Part shown: positions 12,447 through 13,350 of the stretch, piece after piece
How the letters are laid out: every line of letters begins with the position of its first letter
Numbering within the stretch: position 1 is the first letter of the stretch
Made by a program: the position numbers and the translations under genes
DNA from: Methanobacteriota archaeon
Lineage (GTDB): Archaea > Thermoplasmatota > Thermoplasmata > RBG-16-68-12
Direction: 5' to 3'
Assembly: GCA_005878995.1 (NCBI GenBank)
Contig: VBME01000163.1
Location: forward strand, 1-13,350
Length of the DNA stretch: 13,350 nucleotides
Notes under the pieces: generated by a model
The model's input: the letters and a program-made list of their open reading frames with translations, nothing else
Database searches by the model: none
Told to the model about the DNA's origin: nothing

Positions 12447-13350
12447 CTAGGGCGGCACCGGAGGGACGGCCATGAAGATGGCGGTGTACCTGGCCGGCGA
12501 GGTCCCAACGACGATGTTGTGCGTCTGGGCGCCGCCGTCGGACCACGACATCCAAATGTACGCCGATAGGCCGATCGTCTGCGGAGAGGGCGCACTGATC
12601 GTGAGTGTCGACCCGACAATCACCGTCACGTTGAACGGGGCGGTGCGGGCGGTGCCGCCGACGACGAGGTTGAGCCCGACCCCACTTGGATTCGCGGTGA
12701 AGGTGAGCGTCGTCGTCTGCGGATAGACCAGGACACTCGTCACGTTCGTCAGACCACCGGAGTCCCGCGCAGTGAGCCGGAACTCGAGGTAGGACGGGTA
12801 CTCGTGATCCGGCGCGACGAAGGAGCCTGCCGCCGTCCCCGGGAAGGTCTCAAGATAGTGGGTATGGCATGACGACGGGCTATCCGGGGAGCAGTGGTGA
12901 AGGATGACTTGCCAGGAAAGGGCCGAAGCCGGGAGAGCGCCGTCCTCGGAATCGGCCCCCGAGCCCGAGAAAGCGATCGTGTCCCCCACCTTCCACGTCG
13001 TGCCGGGCCCGGGCGATGCGATCGTCGCCGTGGGGGGCGTATTGCCGCTGAGAGCCCACGAGACGCGCGCCACGGCCGCCTCGGTGTTCTCGATGTACTC
13101 CACGCGGATGAGGTGGCGACCCGCCGCGAGGCCCAAGTCGGCCACGTACGTCGTCGCCGGTTGCAGGACCCACGCGTCGAGGACGATCGAGTTGTCGACC
13201 CAAACGCGCATTCCATCGTCCGCCGTCATCGTGAAGCGGTACGTCCCGGCGATGCCGAAATCCCAGTTCCCGGTCCACCGCACCGAAAACGTGTCCGGTT
13301 CGATGCGGGGGTCGGGGGACCCGAGGCCCCAGTCGAAATCGATATTCGGA
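12447..13350 (-). CDS. Secreted PA14-domain protein with PKD/Ig-like modules, C-terminal part
   Basis: The frame is open from the window edge, so the N-terminus and any signal peptide lie outside; 300 residues are visible. First comes the second half of a PA14 carbohydrate-binding-type domain: RWTGNWDFGIAGTYRFTMTA, DDGMRVWVDNSIVLDAW, and ADLGLAAGRHLIRVEYIENT. Then a PKD/Ig-like module starts PPTATIASPGPGTTWKVGDT, followed by FSGSGADSEDGALPASALSW. A His/Cys-rich stretch LHHCSPDSPSSCHTHYLETF precedes PDHEYPSYLEFRLTARDSGG. A final beta-sandwich (TFTANPSGVGLNLVVGG ... WMSWSDGGAQTHNIVVG) ends YTAIFMAVPPVPP. No C-terminal membrane anchor is present, so it is secreted or held by an upstream part. 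This domain order is common in bacterial and archaeal extracellular proteins, often beside sugar-dehydrogenase or glycosidase modules. The role is probably glycan binding, by inference. Confidence 0.85.
   Translation of the reverse strand, partial: PNIDFDWGLGSPDPRIEPDTFSVRWTGNWDFGIAGTYRFTMTADDGMRVWVDNSIVLDAWVLQPATTYVADLGLAAGRHLIRVEYIENTEAAVARVSWALSGNTPPTATIASPGPGTTWKVGDTIAFSGSGADSEDGALPASALSWQVILHHCSPDSPSSCHTHYLETFPGTAAGSFVAPDHEYPSYLEFRLTARDSGGLTNVTSVLVYPQTTTLTFTANPSGVGLNLVVGGTARTAPFNVTVIVGSTLTISAPSPQTIGLSAYIWMSWSDGGAQTHNIVVGTSPARYTAIFMAVPPVPP

Noticed and set aside
11826..12569. A 247-codon plus-strand open frame after the propeller gene
   Set aside because: Arg/Ser/Gly-rich shadow antisense to the thioesterase, whose conserved protein sequence is recovered on the minus strand.

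Overview
The window is GC-rich (roughly 60-65% by eye) and gene-dense. It looks like chromosomal DNA of a euryarchaeal-type archaeon, most likely an uncultivated member of Thermoplasmatota; the lineage call is inference. Archaeal evidence seen directly: a primase large subunit (PriL) with its four iron-sulfur cysteines, 20S proteasome beta and alpha subunits, an AK6/Fap7-type adenylate kinase followed by an archaetidylinositol-phosphate synthase gene, GTG and TTG starts, and several TATA-like elements placed about 24-27 nt before a start codon, as expected for leaderless mRNAs.

Layout. 1-2067 (+): end of a peptide-ABC-transporter ATPase gene, overlapping a single-pass secreted-domain protein, which overlaps a small multi-pass membrane protein. 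2085-3089 (+): TATA element, adenylate kinase AK6, and a lipid head-group transferase gene broken by an internal deletion. 3076-4659 (-): PriL and a SnoaL-like protein. 4807-5877 (+): a GT-B glycosyltransferase. 5874-6959 (-) and 7012-7863 (+): an FMN 2-hydroxy-acid oxidase and a dienelactone hydrolase, divergent from a 52-bp gap holding one central TATA-like element. 7865-9120 (-): a cobalamin-binding protein (internally deleted) translationally coupled to a PduO-type adenosyltransferase, so corrinoid capture and adenosylation. 9249-10497 (-): a psmB-psmA proteasome operon. 10650-11819 (+): a membrane-anchored extracellular beta-propeller. 11895-12386 (-): a PaaI-like hotdog thioesterase gene with two apparent frameshifts. 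12447-13350 (-): C-terminal part of a secreted PA14 protein.

The genes are a mix of housekeeping functions (replication, proteolysis, lipid synthesis, nucleotide metabolism) and heterotrophic or surface functions (peptide uptake, 2-hydroxy-acid oxidation, corrinoid acquisition, secreted binding domains). I see no CRISPR array, insertion sequence, tRNA or rRNA. No wholly new system is evident. The most unusual biology is the proteasome pair: the beta subunit starts Met-Thr with no propeptide and no alternative upstream start, and the alpha subunit lacks the usual YDR and Pro gate residues. The other striking pattern is three genes with coding lesions (lipid transferase, cobalamin-binding protein, thioesterase), which are either real decay or assembly errors.
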